Position numbers and translations under genes: made by a program. DNA of 14,239 nt, from assembly GCA_004377275.1 (NCBI GenBank), contig SOIC01000143.1, positions 1 through 14,239 on the forward strand, given 5' to 3'. This DNA comes from Dehalococcoidia bacterium (GTDB lineage Bacteria; Chloroflexota; Dehalococcoidia; E44-bin15). Positions within the stretch are counted from its first letter, which is position 1; each line of letters starts with the position of its first letter. This document shows positions 7,551-14,215 of this stretch, piece after piece. Below the pieces are notes generated by a model. The model was not told the origin of the DNA and made no database searches. It worked only from the letters and a program-made list of their open reading frames with translations.

Positions 7551-8717
7551 ATGAAGATCCATTCCGTAGCCGAGGTAACTGGCTACCTCAGGGAACTTCT
7601 GGAGGTCGATAGCATGCTTGCCGACCTCTGGATCAGCGGCGAGGTCTCCAATCTGTCGGAGTCGACGGCGGGACACCTCTACTTCACCCTTAAGGACGAG
7701 GCCAGCCAGTTGAGGTGTGTTCTGTTTCACCGTGCCCGGCTGGCCCTCACCTTAGAAAATGGGATGGCGGCGGTCGCGCACGGTCGCATCTCCATCTACG
7801 AAGTCTCCGGCGCCCTCCAGTTCTATGTTGATGTGGTGCAGCCTGAAGGGATGGGCATCCTTCACCTTGAGTTTGAGCGTCTCAAGGTAAAACTGGCGGA
7901 GGAGGGGCTCTTTGAGCCGGCGCGCAAGAGGGCGCTGCCCCCTTTCCCCAGGCGCATCGGCGTGGTCACCTCGCCCGATAGCGCTGCCCTGCATGATATC
8001 ATCAATATAATAAGCAGGCGTTATCCCCTGGTGGAGCTGGTTATTGCCCCGACCCCGGTGCAGGGGGATGGTGCGGCGACGGGCATCGTTCAAGCCTTTA
8101 ATACCATTAACGATACCGAGGGCATCGACCTCGTGATCCTGGCACGCGGCGGCGGCTCCCTTGAGGAGCTATGGGCTTTCAATGACGAAAAGGTGGCGCG
8201 CGCCATCTATGCCAGCAGGGTGCCGGTGATCAGCGGGGTGGGCCATGATACCGACTTCACCATCGCCGATTTTGTCGCCGACAAGCGCGCGCCCACACCA
8301 TCGGCAGCGGCGGAGCTTGCCGTGCCCCACCGCGCTGAACTGGAAGCTCGCCTCCAATACCATAGCAAGGCACTAGTGGCAGCCCTTTCAAGGGGGTTTG
8401 AGCAATATCGTCAGCGCATCGACGAGCTGACAAGGATTGCCTCAACGCACCTCGGGAACCTCCTGACCATAAGCCGGGAGAAACTCCGCGGTCGAGAGTT
8501 AAAGCTTGGCTCGCTGAGTCCGCTGGCAACCCTGGAGCGCGGCTATGCGCTGGTGCAGCATTCCGCCACCGGTGAGGTTATCTCCCGTATCGACCAGGTC
8601 CACCGTGGCGATGCCATTGAGGTCAAAGTGAGCGATGGCCAGTTTAAGAGCAGGGTCACCGGATCGAAGAAAGGACTCCAGGCATGGATGAACAGCTTTC
8701 CTTCGAAGAAGCGCTAA
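7551..8717 (+). CDS. xseA: Exodeoxyribonuclease VII large subunit
   Basis: XseA is the catalytic subunit of exonuclease VII, which degrades single-stranded DNA from both ends in mismatch repair and damage tolerance. Residues about 1-100 are the N-terminal OB fold (VAEVTGYLRELLEVD through LWISGEVSN and GHLYFTLKD). The catalytic region follows with RRIGVVTSPDSAALHDI, ILARGGGSLEELWAFNDE and GVGHDTDFTIADFVADKRAPTPSAAAE. Next is a coiled-coil segment, then the conserved LATLERGYALV and a C-terminal OB-like end. At 388 aa it is shorter than the roughly 456-aa Escherichia coli protein, mainly in the coiled-coil/C-terminal part. The ATG abuts the efp stop with AAAGGG 8 nt upstream. It overlaps xseB by 34 nt. 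Confidence 0.97.
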   Translation: MKIHSVAEVTGYLRELLEVDSMLADLWISGEVSNLSESTAGHLYFTLKDEASQLRCVLFHRARLALTLENGMAAVAHGRISIYEVSGALQFYVDVVQPEGMGILHLEFERLKVKLAEEGLFEPARKRALPPFPRRIGVVTSPDSAALHDIINIISRRYPLVELVIAPTPVQGDGAATGIVQAFNTINDTEGIDLVILARGGGSLEELWAFNDEKVARAIYASRVPVISGVGHDTDFTIADFVADKRAPTPSAAAELAVPHRAELEARLQYHSKALVAALSRGFEQYRQRIDELTRIASTHLGNLLTISREKLRGRELKLGSLSPLATLERGYALVQHSATGEVISRIDQVHRGDAIEVKVSDGQFKSRVTGSKKGLQAWMNSFPSKKR

Positions 8718-8908
8718 ACAGACTGGAGAAGATAACTCAAACCCTGGAGGGCGGAGGGCTGAGGTTGGAGGAAGCGATCGCCCTCTTCGAGGATGGGATA
8801 AGGCTTGCCAAGATATGCAATGAGCAGTTGAATTCTGCCGAGCTTAAGATCAGCCAGATCCAAACTCCCTTGGAGCAAGGGCTAGAAAGCAAGGACGAAT
8901 CCCCTTGA
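8684..8908 (+). CDS. xseB: Exodeoxyribonuclease VII small subunit
   Basis: XseB is the small helical subunit that binds the XseA coiled coil in exonuclease VII. The 74-aa product has the family pattern: LSFEEALNRLEKITQTLE, then LRLEEAIALFEDGIRLAKICNEQLNSAELKI, predicted as two amphipathic helices, with a short acidic tail. ATG 8684 lies within the 3' end of xseA and has AAAGGA (8670-8675) 8 nt upstream. The 34-nt overlap suggests translational coupling that would keep subunit supply matched. It ends in a TTGA overlap with the PHP gene. Confidence 0.96.
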   Translation: MDEQLSFEEALNRLEKITQTLEGGGLRLEEAIALFEDGIRLAKICNEQLNSAELKISQIQTPLEQGLESKDESP

Positions 8909-9558
8909 TAAGAGCTGACCTTCACATCCACACCGTTTATTCGGATGACTCCAACGCTTCGCTGGAGCGGATCATCGCTCGCTGCCTCGAGGTCGGGATC
9001 AACTGCATCGCCATAACCGACCACAATACCATAGCCGGCGCCCTGGAGATGAAAAGGATCGCCCCGTTCCAGGTAATCGTGGGCGATGAGATTCATACCA
9101 GTGCTGGAGAGATCATCGGATACTTCTTAGCAGAGGAGATCCCCAAGGGGCTTGCCGCCGAGGAGACGGCACGACTGATCAAGGAGCAAGGTGGGCTGGT
9201 GGGCATCCCCCACCCCTTCGATCGGCTGCGGCGCTCCACCATTCATCGTCAAACCCTAGAGGAACTGTTGCCCTATATTGACATAATTGAGGTGCTTAAT
9301 TCACGCCTGCTGTTGCGCCGCCAGTCTATTATGGCAGAGCGCTTCGCCCAAGCTCACGGACTGCTCGCTAGCGCCGGCAGCGACGCCCATAGGCCTGGCG
9401 AGATCGGCAATGCCTATGTGGAGATGCCCGAGTTCAACGACAGGGACCAGTTCCTCAGCGCTCTGGCACAGGGAAGGGTCACGGGGCGGGGAGCTGCCCT
9501 CTGGGCTCCACTATGGAGCACCTGGGTCAAGCTGGAGAGGGCGCTAAAAAGGCGATAG
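8905..9558 (+). CDS. PHP-domain metal-dependent phosphoesterase
   Basis: PHP proteins are trinuclear metal phosphoesterases; stand-alone members include 3',5'-nucleoside bisphosphate phosphatases (RnaAM/TrpH type) and histidinol phosphatases. This 217-aa protein shows the metal-binding set: H7 and H9 (DLHIHTVYSD), D39 and H40 (ITDHNT), E62 (GDEIHT), H103 (IPHPFD), and D160 and H162 (SDAH). It is shorter than TrpH-type enzymes, which usually have an inserted helical domain, so the substrate is open. The start is TTG 8905, within the xseB stop (4-nt overlap), with AAGGA (8891-8895) 9 nt upstream; the motif begins at residue 5, so little else fits. It opens a block of four enzymes (PHP, formyltransferase, HAD, PfkB) of unknown joint role. 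Confidence 0.87.
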   Translation: MIRADLHIHTVYSDDSNASLERIIARCLEVGINCIAITDHNTIAGALEMKRIAPFQVIVGDEIHTSAGEIIGYFLAEEIPKGLAAEETARLIKEQGGLVGIPHPFDRLRRSTIHRQTLEELLPYIDIIEVLNSRLLLRRQSIMAERFAQAHGLLASAGSDAHRPGEIGNAYVEMPEFNDRDQFLSALAQGRVTGRGAALWAPLWSTWVKLERALKRR

Positions 9559-9584
9559 ACTAAAAGCTCGAGGCCAAAATCAGT

Positions 9585-10421
9585 GTGAGCTATCCCATGA
9601 CAAAAGCGCAAAAAGCTGAATATCGCATCGGATGGTTCTCTACAGGGCGGGATGATGCAGCGCGTGACCTTCTTCGAGCAGTATGGAGCAGCATCAAGGA
9701 AGGTGAGCTAAAGGCAGAGATTGCCTTTGTTTTTAGCAATCGGGAGCCGGGCGAGGCCACAGAAAGCGACTCCTTTTTCGAACTGGTCCATAGCTACCGG
9801 ATACCACTCATCTGCCTATCGTCTAAGAGGTTTAAGGAAATCGTTGGGGAGGAGTGGAGGGGGGAGTTCGAAAAAGAGGCGCTGCGGAGGCTTGAGGGAT
9901 TACTCCCTGGCCCCGACCTTTGTGTTCTCGCCGGATACATGCTCATTATCGGTGAGGAAATGTGCCGCCGATATCCAATGATCAACCTTCACCCCGCTGC
10001 CCCCAGCGGCCCTAAGGGGACCTGGCAGGAGGTTATCTGGAGACTGCTAGAGGAGGGTGCAAAGGAGACAGGTGTGATGATGCACCTGGTCAGCTCCCAG
10101 CTTGATGAGGGACCTGCGGTAACTTATTGTACTTTTTCGATCCGGGGCGAGCCCTTCGATAGAAACTGGGATGATATAAAGGGGCGCTCTATAGCGGAGA
10201 TGAAAAAGCAGGAGGGCGAGAGAAATCCCCTCTTTCGAGAGATCCGAAGGCACGGCCTGGCGCGAGAGTTCCCGCTGATCATTGCCACCATAAAAGCCTT
10301 CAGTGAGGGCCGGGTCAGGATAGCAGGCGAAAGGGTGGTTGACAGTAATAGAAAGCCTGTTAAGGGATACAACCTGAGTGGGGAAATAGACCAAAGGGTG
10401 AAAGGGACACTTGCCAAATGA
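9585..10421 (+). CDS. PurN-like formyltransferase-family protein
   Basis: The fold and motifs match the GARt/formyltransferase family, which transfers a formyl group from 10-formyltetrahydrofolate. The catalytic trio seen in PurN is present: N134 and H136 in INLHPA, and D174 in LDEGP, with TGVMMHLV between them. At 278 aa it is about 65 residues longer than Escherichia coli PurN (212), with extra sequence around RRLEGLLPGPD and a C-terminal tail containing GRVRIAGERVVD. It may be a glycinamide ribonucleotide formyltransferase, but no purine genes are near and the neighbours are a PHP, a HAD and a PfkB protein, so another amine acceptor is possible. GTG 9585 is preferred (GAGG at 9570-9573); ATG 9597 is an alternative that removes four residues. 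It overlaps the HAD gene by 4 nt (ATGA). Confidence 0.78.
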   Translation: MSYPMTKAQKAEYRIGWFSTGRDDAARDLLRAVWSSIKEGELKAEIAFVFSNREPGEATESDSFFELVHSYRIPLICLSSKRFKEIVGEEWRGEFEKEALRRLEGLLPGPDLCVLAGYMLIIGEEMCRRYPMINLHPAAPSGPKGTWQEVIWRLLEEGAKETGVMMHLVSSQLDEGPAVTYCTFSIRGEPFDRNWDDIKGRSIAEMKKQEGERNPLFREIRRHGLAREFPLIIATIKAFSEGRVRIAGERVVDSNRKPVKGYNLSGEIDQRVKGTLAK

Positions 10422-11389
10422 ACCTAGTCTTCTTTGACATGGAAGGCCCCCTGTCGATTCAGGATAACGCCTATGAGTTGATGAAGCTCTTCCCCAAGGG
10501 GGGCGAAATCTTCGAGGTCATCAGCCGCTACGATGACCTCCTGGCCCTCGAAGGCAGGGAGGGCTATGAGCCTGGCGATACCCTGGCCCTCATCGTCCCC
10601 TTTCTAATTCATCACAGCATCGCTGAGGAGGATATTAGCCTGCTTGCCGAAAGGGCAGCCATTGTTGATGGTGCGCGGGAACTTATCATGAGCCTGAAGC
10701 ATTGGCAGGTCTTCTGCATCAGCACCAGCTACGAGCAATACGCCAATCGCATCATGCAGCGGGTGGGCATTGCCCCAGAGAACCTCGCCTGCACCCGATT
10801 TCCTATCGACCGATATCGCAACCTGGCACAAGAGGAGGATCGCGCACTGGTGGAAAATATGGAGCAAGAGATTCTGGCGCTGAAGGCAGGGGATGATGAA
10901 GGTATGAAAAAACGCCTCGACCGCTTCTTCTGGGAGGAACTGCCTCAAACCAGCATTGGCCTCGCCCTTCGCGAGGTGAAGCCGATGGGGGGAAGGAGGA
11001 AGGCAGCGGCGCTGCGCGGATTTGCCCGGGCTCGTGGTCAATTTCCTGAACAGGTAGTCGTCGTCGGCGACAGCATCACCGATTCCAGGATGCTGGAGAC
11101 GGTAGGTCGCGCCGGGGGTCTTGCCATTGCCTTCAACGCCAACGAATACGCCCTCCCCTACGCCACTATGGGTCTCGCCTCCACCAACCTTGGCGATTTG
11201 AAGATCGTCCTCAATGCCTGGGAGAAAGGCGGAGGAAACGCAGTTAAGCAGGCTATTGAAGCCTATGGCGAGGGCAGGGGAGAACTAAAATTTCACTGGC
11301 TTGAGGGGCGAGACAACCTTGAGGAGCCGCTTCAGATTCATCAGAGGATTCGCCGGCAGGTTCGGCAGGAAGCAGGCAAACTTGGCTAG
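10418..11389 (+). CDS. HAD-superfamily protein, COG4030/EhaR-like
   Basis: This 323-aa protein has the HAD phosphohydrolase layout. Motif I is FFDMEGPLS, with nucleophile D7 but glutamate (E9) where most phosphatases have a second aspartate. A motif II-like strand is FCISTSYEQY, motif III is K195 (GGRRKAAALRGFA), and motif IV is VVVVGDSITDSRM with D218 and D222. The N-terminal stretch EGPLSIQDNAYEL, followed by EVISRYDDLLALEGREGYEPGDTLALIVPFL, strongly recalls the mainly archaeal family annotated as EhaR or COG4030 predicted phosphohydrolase; this is recall, not a search. The substrate is unknown. ATG 10418 overlaps the preceding stop and has AAAGGGA 10 nt upstream. The 3' end carries AGGAGG overlapping its own stop, which serves the PfkB gene. 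Confidence 0.75.
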   Translation: MNLVFFDMEGPLSIQDNAYELMKLFPKGGEIFEVISRYDDLLALEGREGYEPGDTLALIVPFLIHHSIAEEDISLLAERAAIVDGARELIMSLKHWQVFCISTSYEQYANRIMQRVGIAPENLACTRFPIDRYRNLAQEEDRALVENMEQEILALKAGDDEGMKKRLDRFFWEELPQTSIGLALREVKPMGGRRKAAALRGFARARGQFPEQVVVVGDSITDSRMLETVGRAGGLAIAFNANEYALPYATMGLASTNLGDLKIVLNAWEKGGGNAVKQAIEAYGEGRGELKFHWLEGRDNLEEPLQIHQRIRRQVRQEAGKLG

Positions 11390-11398
11390 GAGGAGTAG

Positions 11399-12355
11399 GT
11401 GGGTATCGAGGTAATCGGCATTGGGGCGCTGAATATAGATCAAATCTATAGTGTGGCGCGCATGCTGAGCGATGGTGAGGCTCCCATGACGGAGTTTCTC
11501 CTGTCGCCCGGGGGCTCGGCAGCGAATACCATTTACGGCCTAGCCAAGCTCGGCGTCGTTGGGGGCTTTCTCGGCACCCTGGGCGACGATGAAGCAGGTG
11601 GGATGCTCCTGGATGATTTCAGGAATGTAGGCGTTGATACCGAGCAGATCATGATCAAAAAGGCGAAAACGGGCACCACACTGTGTCTCACCGATAAGCG
11701 AGGCCGGCGAGCCATCTATGTATTACCTGGCGCTAACAGCCTGCTGGAGAGCGATGACATAGACCTGGACTATATTAAACAAGCCCGGATACTTCACCTC
11801 TCCTCCTTCGCTGGGGAAAGGCAGCTAGAGATCCAAAAGCAATTAATGGACCATATACCCCCCTCCGTCAAAGTGAGCTTCGCCCCGGGTTCAATATATA
11901 CTGCCCGGGGTCTCGCCGATTTATCCCCGATAATAAAGAGAACATACGTCCTCTTCATTAATCGAAAGGAAATAGAGGAACTAACTGGCGAGGAATTTCA
12001 AAAAGGAGCCCAAAGCTGCTTGGGGCGAGGGTGCCAGGTCGTGGCCGTCACCCTCGGTGAGGGAATGAAAAGGAAAGCGACCACCGCCGCCTGTTACTTA
12101 GCGACCGGCGACCGGGAATACATGATCGAAGCTAAAAGAACGAAGCAAGTGCCTGGAGATACTATCGGTGCTGGCGATGCCTTCGCCGCCGGCTTTCTTT
12201 TCGGACTCCTGCAAGAGAAAAACCTGGATGAATGTGGTTATCTAGGAGAGCTTGTCGCTCAATTCTCTATCGCCCGCTCCGGGGCAAGGGCCGGGCTTCC
12301 TTCCTTCCGCCAGCTAAGGCAAAGATACGCACAACTCCAGGGAAAGCCCCTATGA
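11399..12355 (+). CDS. PfkB/ribokinase-family kinase
   Basis: PfkB proteins phosphorylate sugars or nucleosides with ATP. The 318-aa protein has the N-terminal VIGIGALNID strand, PfkB signature 1 around PGGSAANTIYGLAKLG (37-52), GTLGDDEAG (59-67), and signature 2 DTIGAGDAFAAGFLFGLL with catalytic base D260 and the GAGD anion hole. LFINRKEIEELTG is the usual N-x-x-E segment. The substrate (ribose, adenosine, inosine or cytidine, fructose phosphate) cannot be decided by eye. The start is GTG 11399, with a full AGGAGG (11388-11393) 5 nt upstream. It lies 9 nt after the HAD gene, so it is the last gene of the PHP-formyltransferase-HAD-PfkB run. Together with a HAD phosphatase it could make a salvage or phosphate-exchange step. 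Confidence 0.88.
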   Translation: MGIEVIGIGALNIDQIYSVARMLSDGEAPMTEFLLSPGGSAANTIYGLAKLGVVGGFLGTLGDDEAGGMLLDDFRNVGVDTEQIMIKKAKTGTTLCLTDKRGRRAIYVLPGANSLLESDDIDLDYIKQARILHLSSFAGERQLEIQKQLMDHIPPSVKVSFAPGSIYTARGLADLSPIIKRTYVLFINRKEIEELTGEEFQKGAQSCLGRGCQVVAVTLGEGMKRKATTAACYLATGDREYMIEAKRTKQVPGDTIGAGDAFAAGFLFGLLQEKNLDECGYLGELVAQFSIARSGARAGLPSFRQLRQRYAQLQGKPL

Positions 12356-12359
12356 ATTG

Positions 12360-12398
12360 TCTCCTCTTGAATTCGGGCTTGCGCTTATATCCAAAGGC
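12360..12398 (-). pseudogene. Fossil of an enoyl-CoA hydratase C-terminus
   Basis: Read on the minus strand, 12398-12366 encodes AFGYKRKPEFK. The intact hydratase at 13442-14215 ends AFAEKRKPEFKGK in the same orientation (13483-13451). The two 33-nt segments match at 25 of 33 positions without gaps. The K-R-K-P-E-F-K codons differ at wobble or synonymous sites (AGA/CGC, CCG/CCC, GAG/GAA), as expected of diverged coding copies. The fossil has no stop at the expected place and no recognisable upstream part, so it is not a working gene. It lies 10 nt after the PfkB stop. Chance cannot be excluded for so short a match, but the family-typical ending, shared strand and 1.1-kb distance favour a relic. 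Confidence 0.5.
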
Positions 12399-12403
12399 AA
12401 GCA

Positions 12404-12438
12404 CCCGCTTAAAGCACTTTTCAGCCAAGTGTTGCGGG
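12404..12438 (+). other. Imperfect intergenic hairpin
   Basis: CCCGC (12404-12408) pairs with GCGGG (12434-12438), and AGCACTT (12413-12419) pairs with AAGTGTT (12427-12433) with one G-U pair. This leaves a four-base one-sided bulge TTAA and a 7-nt loop. It follows the PfkB gene, where a terminator would be expected, but no T-tract follows on either strand, so intrinsic termination is doubtful. Its right arm overlaps the proposed -35 of the next promoter. Confidence 0.4.
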
Positions 12439-12461
12439 CTTGGGTACAAGGGATATATAAT
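12432..12461 (+). promoter_or_regulatory. Promoter of the 3-hydroxyacyl-CoA dehydrogenase gene
   Basis: A perfect TATAAT (12456-12461) lies 18 nt after a weak -35, TTGCGG (12432-12437, TTG conserved). Transcription would begin near 12468, leaving a leader of about 65 nt. The leader contains a direct repeat CCAGG-N5-CCAGG (12489-12493 and 12499-12503) of unknown meaning. It fits a new transcription unit after the PfkB gene. Confidence 0.5.
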
Positions 12462-12517
12462 GAATTTCTGTGATTAAGGATTGGGATACCAGGTGAAGCC
12501 AGGCTATTGAAAAACCT

Positions 12518-12526
12518 TAAGGAGGT
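12518..12526 (+). promoter_or_regulatory. Full-consensus ribosome-binding site selecting a TTG start
   Basis: TAAGGAGGT matches the full anti-Shine-Dalgarno sequence and stands 6 nt before TTG 12533. It decides the start codon of the dehydrogenase gene and predicts strong initiation despite the non-ATG codon. Confidence 0.85.
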
Positions 12527-12532
12527 ACACTC

Positions 12533-13429
12533 TTGGAGCTAAAGGATATCAAAAATGTAGCGGTTATGGGTGGAGGGACAATGGGCTCACAGATAGCGGA
12601 GCTTCTCTCAAATGTTGGAGGATACCAGGTTATGCTATGGTCGCGCAAAGATGAAACCGTGAAGCGAGGGCTTGACGCGATCGAACAGAGGCTCAAGAAG
12701 TTCTTCGTCGACAAGGAGAAAATGTCCCCTGCCCAGATGGACCAGATAGTGGGCAGAATTAAGGGAACGACCGACATTTCCGAGGTGGCAAAGAATGCGG
12801 ATTTCGTGATAGAGTCGGTGGCTGAAAACCTGGATATCAAGAAGGAGGTTTTCAAGAAGCTTGATGAAAATGCTCCGGCGAATGCGATTCTTGCCTCAAA
12901 CTCCTCTCAGCTTAATATAACGGAGATGGCCAGCGCCACCAACAGGCCTGACAAGGTATTGGGTATGCATTTCTCCAACCCGGTGGGGGTGATGAAGCTG
13001 GTGGAGGTGGTGAGGGGCACGCTGACCTCCGATGAAACGGTGGACCTGGTCTGTGCCCTCGCCACGAAGCTGGGCAAGGAGCCCGTGGTATGCAAGGACT
13101 TTAGCTTTGGCTTCGTAGCCAACAGGGCCTATCGGGCGCTGAGGATGGAAGCGGTGCAAATGCTCTGGGAGCGGGTCGCCTCTCCCCAGGATATCGACAA
13201 GGCGCTGAAGCTAGGATACAACCTGCCTATGGGCCCCTTGGAACTGGGGGATTTCAGCGGCGCCTGGGGCACCTACGCCGTTTCGGAGGAGGACGCCATG
13301 CGGGAGATGGGGCCAGAGAAAGGATGCTTACATCCCCTCATAAGGATGATGGTAAGGGCGGGGTATACCGGCGGGCGACATGGAAAAGGCATTTATGCCT
13401 TCTGGGACGATATGATGTCGAAATGGTAA
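12533..13429 (+). CDS. 3-hydroxyacyl-CoA dehydrogenase (HBDH/FadB-C type)
   Basis: This enzyme interconverts 3-hydroxyacyl-CoA and 3-ketoacyl-CoA with NAD(H), in beta-oxidation or reductive chain elongation. The 298-aa length is typical of single-function 3-hydroxybutyryl-CoA dehydrogenases. The N-terminal Rossmann domain has VAVMGGGTMGSQIAELL (9-25). The catalytic set is visible: the serine in LASNSSQLNITEMA, H146 in GMHFSNPV, E158 (LVEVVRG; 12 residues after the His, as in human SCHAD) and N197 in FGFVANR. The usual proline in PGFxxNR is replaced by phenylalanine, and the C-terminal part ends GRHGKGIYAFWDD. TTG 12533 is set by the full ribosome-binding site. It converges on the enoyl-CoA hydratase gene, which catalyses the neighbouring step. 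Confidence 0.93.
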   Translation: MELKDIKNVAVMGGGTMGSQIAELLSNVGGYQVMLWSRKDETVKRGLDAIEQRLKKFFVDKEKMSPAQMDQIVGRIKGTTDISEVAKNADFVIESVAENLDIKKEVFKKLDENAPANAILASNSSQLNITEMASATNRPDKVLGMHFSNPVGVMKLVEVVRGTLTSDETVDLVCALATKLGKEPVVCKDFSFGFVANRAYRALRMEAVQMLWERVASPQDIDKALKLGYNLPMGPLELGDFSGAWGTYAVSEEDAMREMGPEKGCLHPLIRMMVRAGYTGGRHGKGIYAFWDDMMSKW

Positions 13430-13441
13430 ACAAGAGATAAG

Positions 13442-14215
13442 CTATTTTCCCTTGAACTCCGGCTTTCTCTTTTCAGCAAAGGCCCGGGGACCTTCTTTAG
13501 CATCCTCAGTGTCCAGGAGTGAATCCACAAGGCTCAGTTCCAGTTGCATACCTTCGTCAAGGGTCATGCTGCTGCCCCTTATCATGGCCTCCTTGGCCGC
13601 CCTGACCGCCAGGGGACCGTTCTGCGCAATCTTGCTTGCCAGGGCTTCGGCCGCGGGCATGAGCTCGGAGAAGGGAACCACTTTGTTAACCAGCCCCAGG
13701 CGGTAGGCCTCGTTGGCATCGATGCGATCCCCGGTGAGCAGCATCTCGGCAGCCTTAGCCCTTGGTATCATCCGCGGTAGCCTCTGGGTTCCTCCCCAGC
13801 CTGGAATCAGACTCCACCTGACCTCAGGAACGCTAAAGGTGGCATTCTCAGCGGCGATCCTCAGGTCACAGGCAAGTGCCAGCTCGAGCCCTCCCCCCAT
13901 GGCAAGGCCATTGATGGCCGCAATGAAGGGTTTCCAGATATAGAGCCCCCGCTGGATAAGCGGTGGTCCGCTGCCTGGAGATGGCAATTTATCCTGCCCT
14001 GGAATGAGCTCCTTGAGGTCGAAACCGGCTGAGAACGCCCTATCGCCAGCCCCGGTGATAATAGCCACCCAGGCTTCATCATCATCCCGGAATCTTAGCG
14101 TGGCCTCGCTGAATACCCGCATGGTGGCAAAATCAAAGGCGTTCATTGCCTCGGGGCGATTTATAGTGAAGTAGGCAATGTGGCCCTTCCTCTCATAGAT
14201 TATTGTGTCCGCCAA
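13442..14215 (-). CDS. Enoyl-CoA hydratase/isomerase (crotonase family)
   Basis: The protein hydrates 2-enoyl-CoA to 3-hydroxyacyl-CoA, the substrate of the adjacent dehydrogenase. The 257-aa crotonase fold has the oxyanion-hole segment FSAGFDLKEL (61-70) and NGLAMGGGLELALACDLRIAAENATFSVPE. Both catalytic glutamates are kept: E111 in GGGLE and E131 in VPE, 20 residues apart as in rat E144/E164. WGGTQRLPRMI, LTGDRI and the end FAEKRKPEFKGK are typical of the family. The true substrate may differ, as crotonase-fold proteins vary widely. The start is TTG (14215-14213 on the minus strand), chosen for the strong AAGGAGG (14228-14222) 6 nt upstream. Only 24 bases of its upstream region are in the window, so its promoter lies outside. 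It ends 12 nt from the convergent dehydrogenase gene. Confidence 0.93.
   Translation of the reverse strand: MADTIIYERKGHIAYFTINRPEAMNAFDFATMRVFSEATLRFRDDDEAWVAIITGAGDRAFSAGFDLKELIPGQDKLPSPGSGPPLIQRGLYIWKPFIAAINGLAMGGGLELALACDLRIAAENATFSVPEVRWSLIPGWGGTQRLPRMIPRAKAAEMLLTGDRIDANEAYRLGLVNKVVPFSELMPAAEALASKIAQNGPLAVRAAKEAMIRGSSMTLDEGMQLELSLVDSLLDTEDAKEGPRAFAEKRKPEFKGK

Noticed and set aside
12404..12450. Hairpins after pfkB as an intrinsic terminator
   Set aside because: Neither the 12404-12438 stem nor the small CTTG-GGTA-CAAG stem (12439-12450) is followed by a T-tract on either strand, so it is listed only as a hairpin.
12232..12477. Plus-strand 81-aa reading frame across the pfkB end and the gap
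   Set aside because: It overlaps the pfkB 3' end out of frame, has no domain or ribosome-binding site, and its gap part is the antisense of the hydratase relic.
13544..13780. Plus-strand frames antisense to the enoyl-CoA hydratase
   Set aside because: The minus strand carries the complete crotonase with both catalytic glutamates; the plus frames have no motifs.
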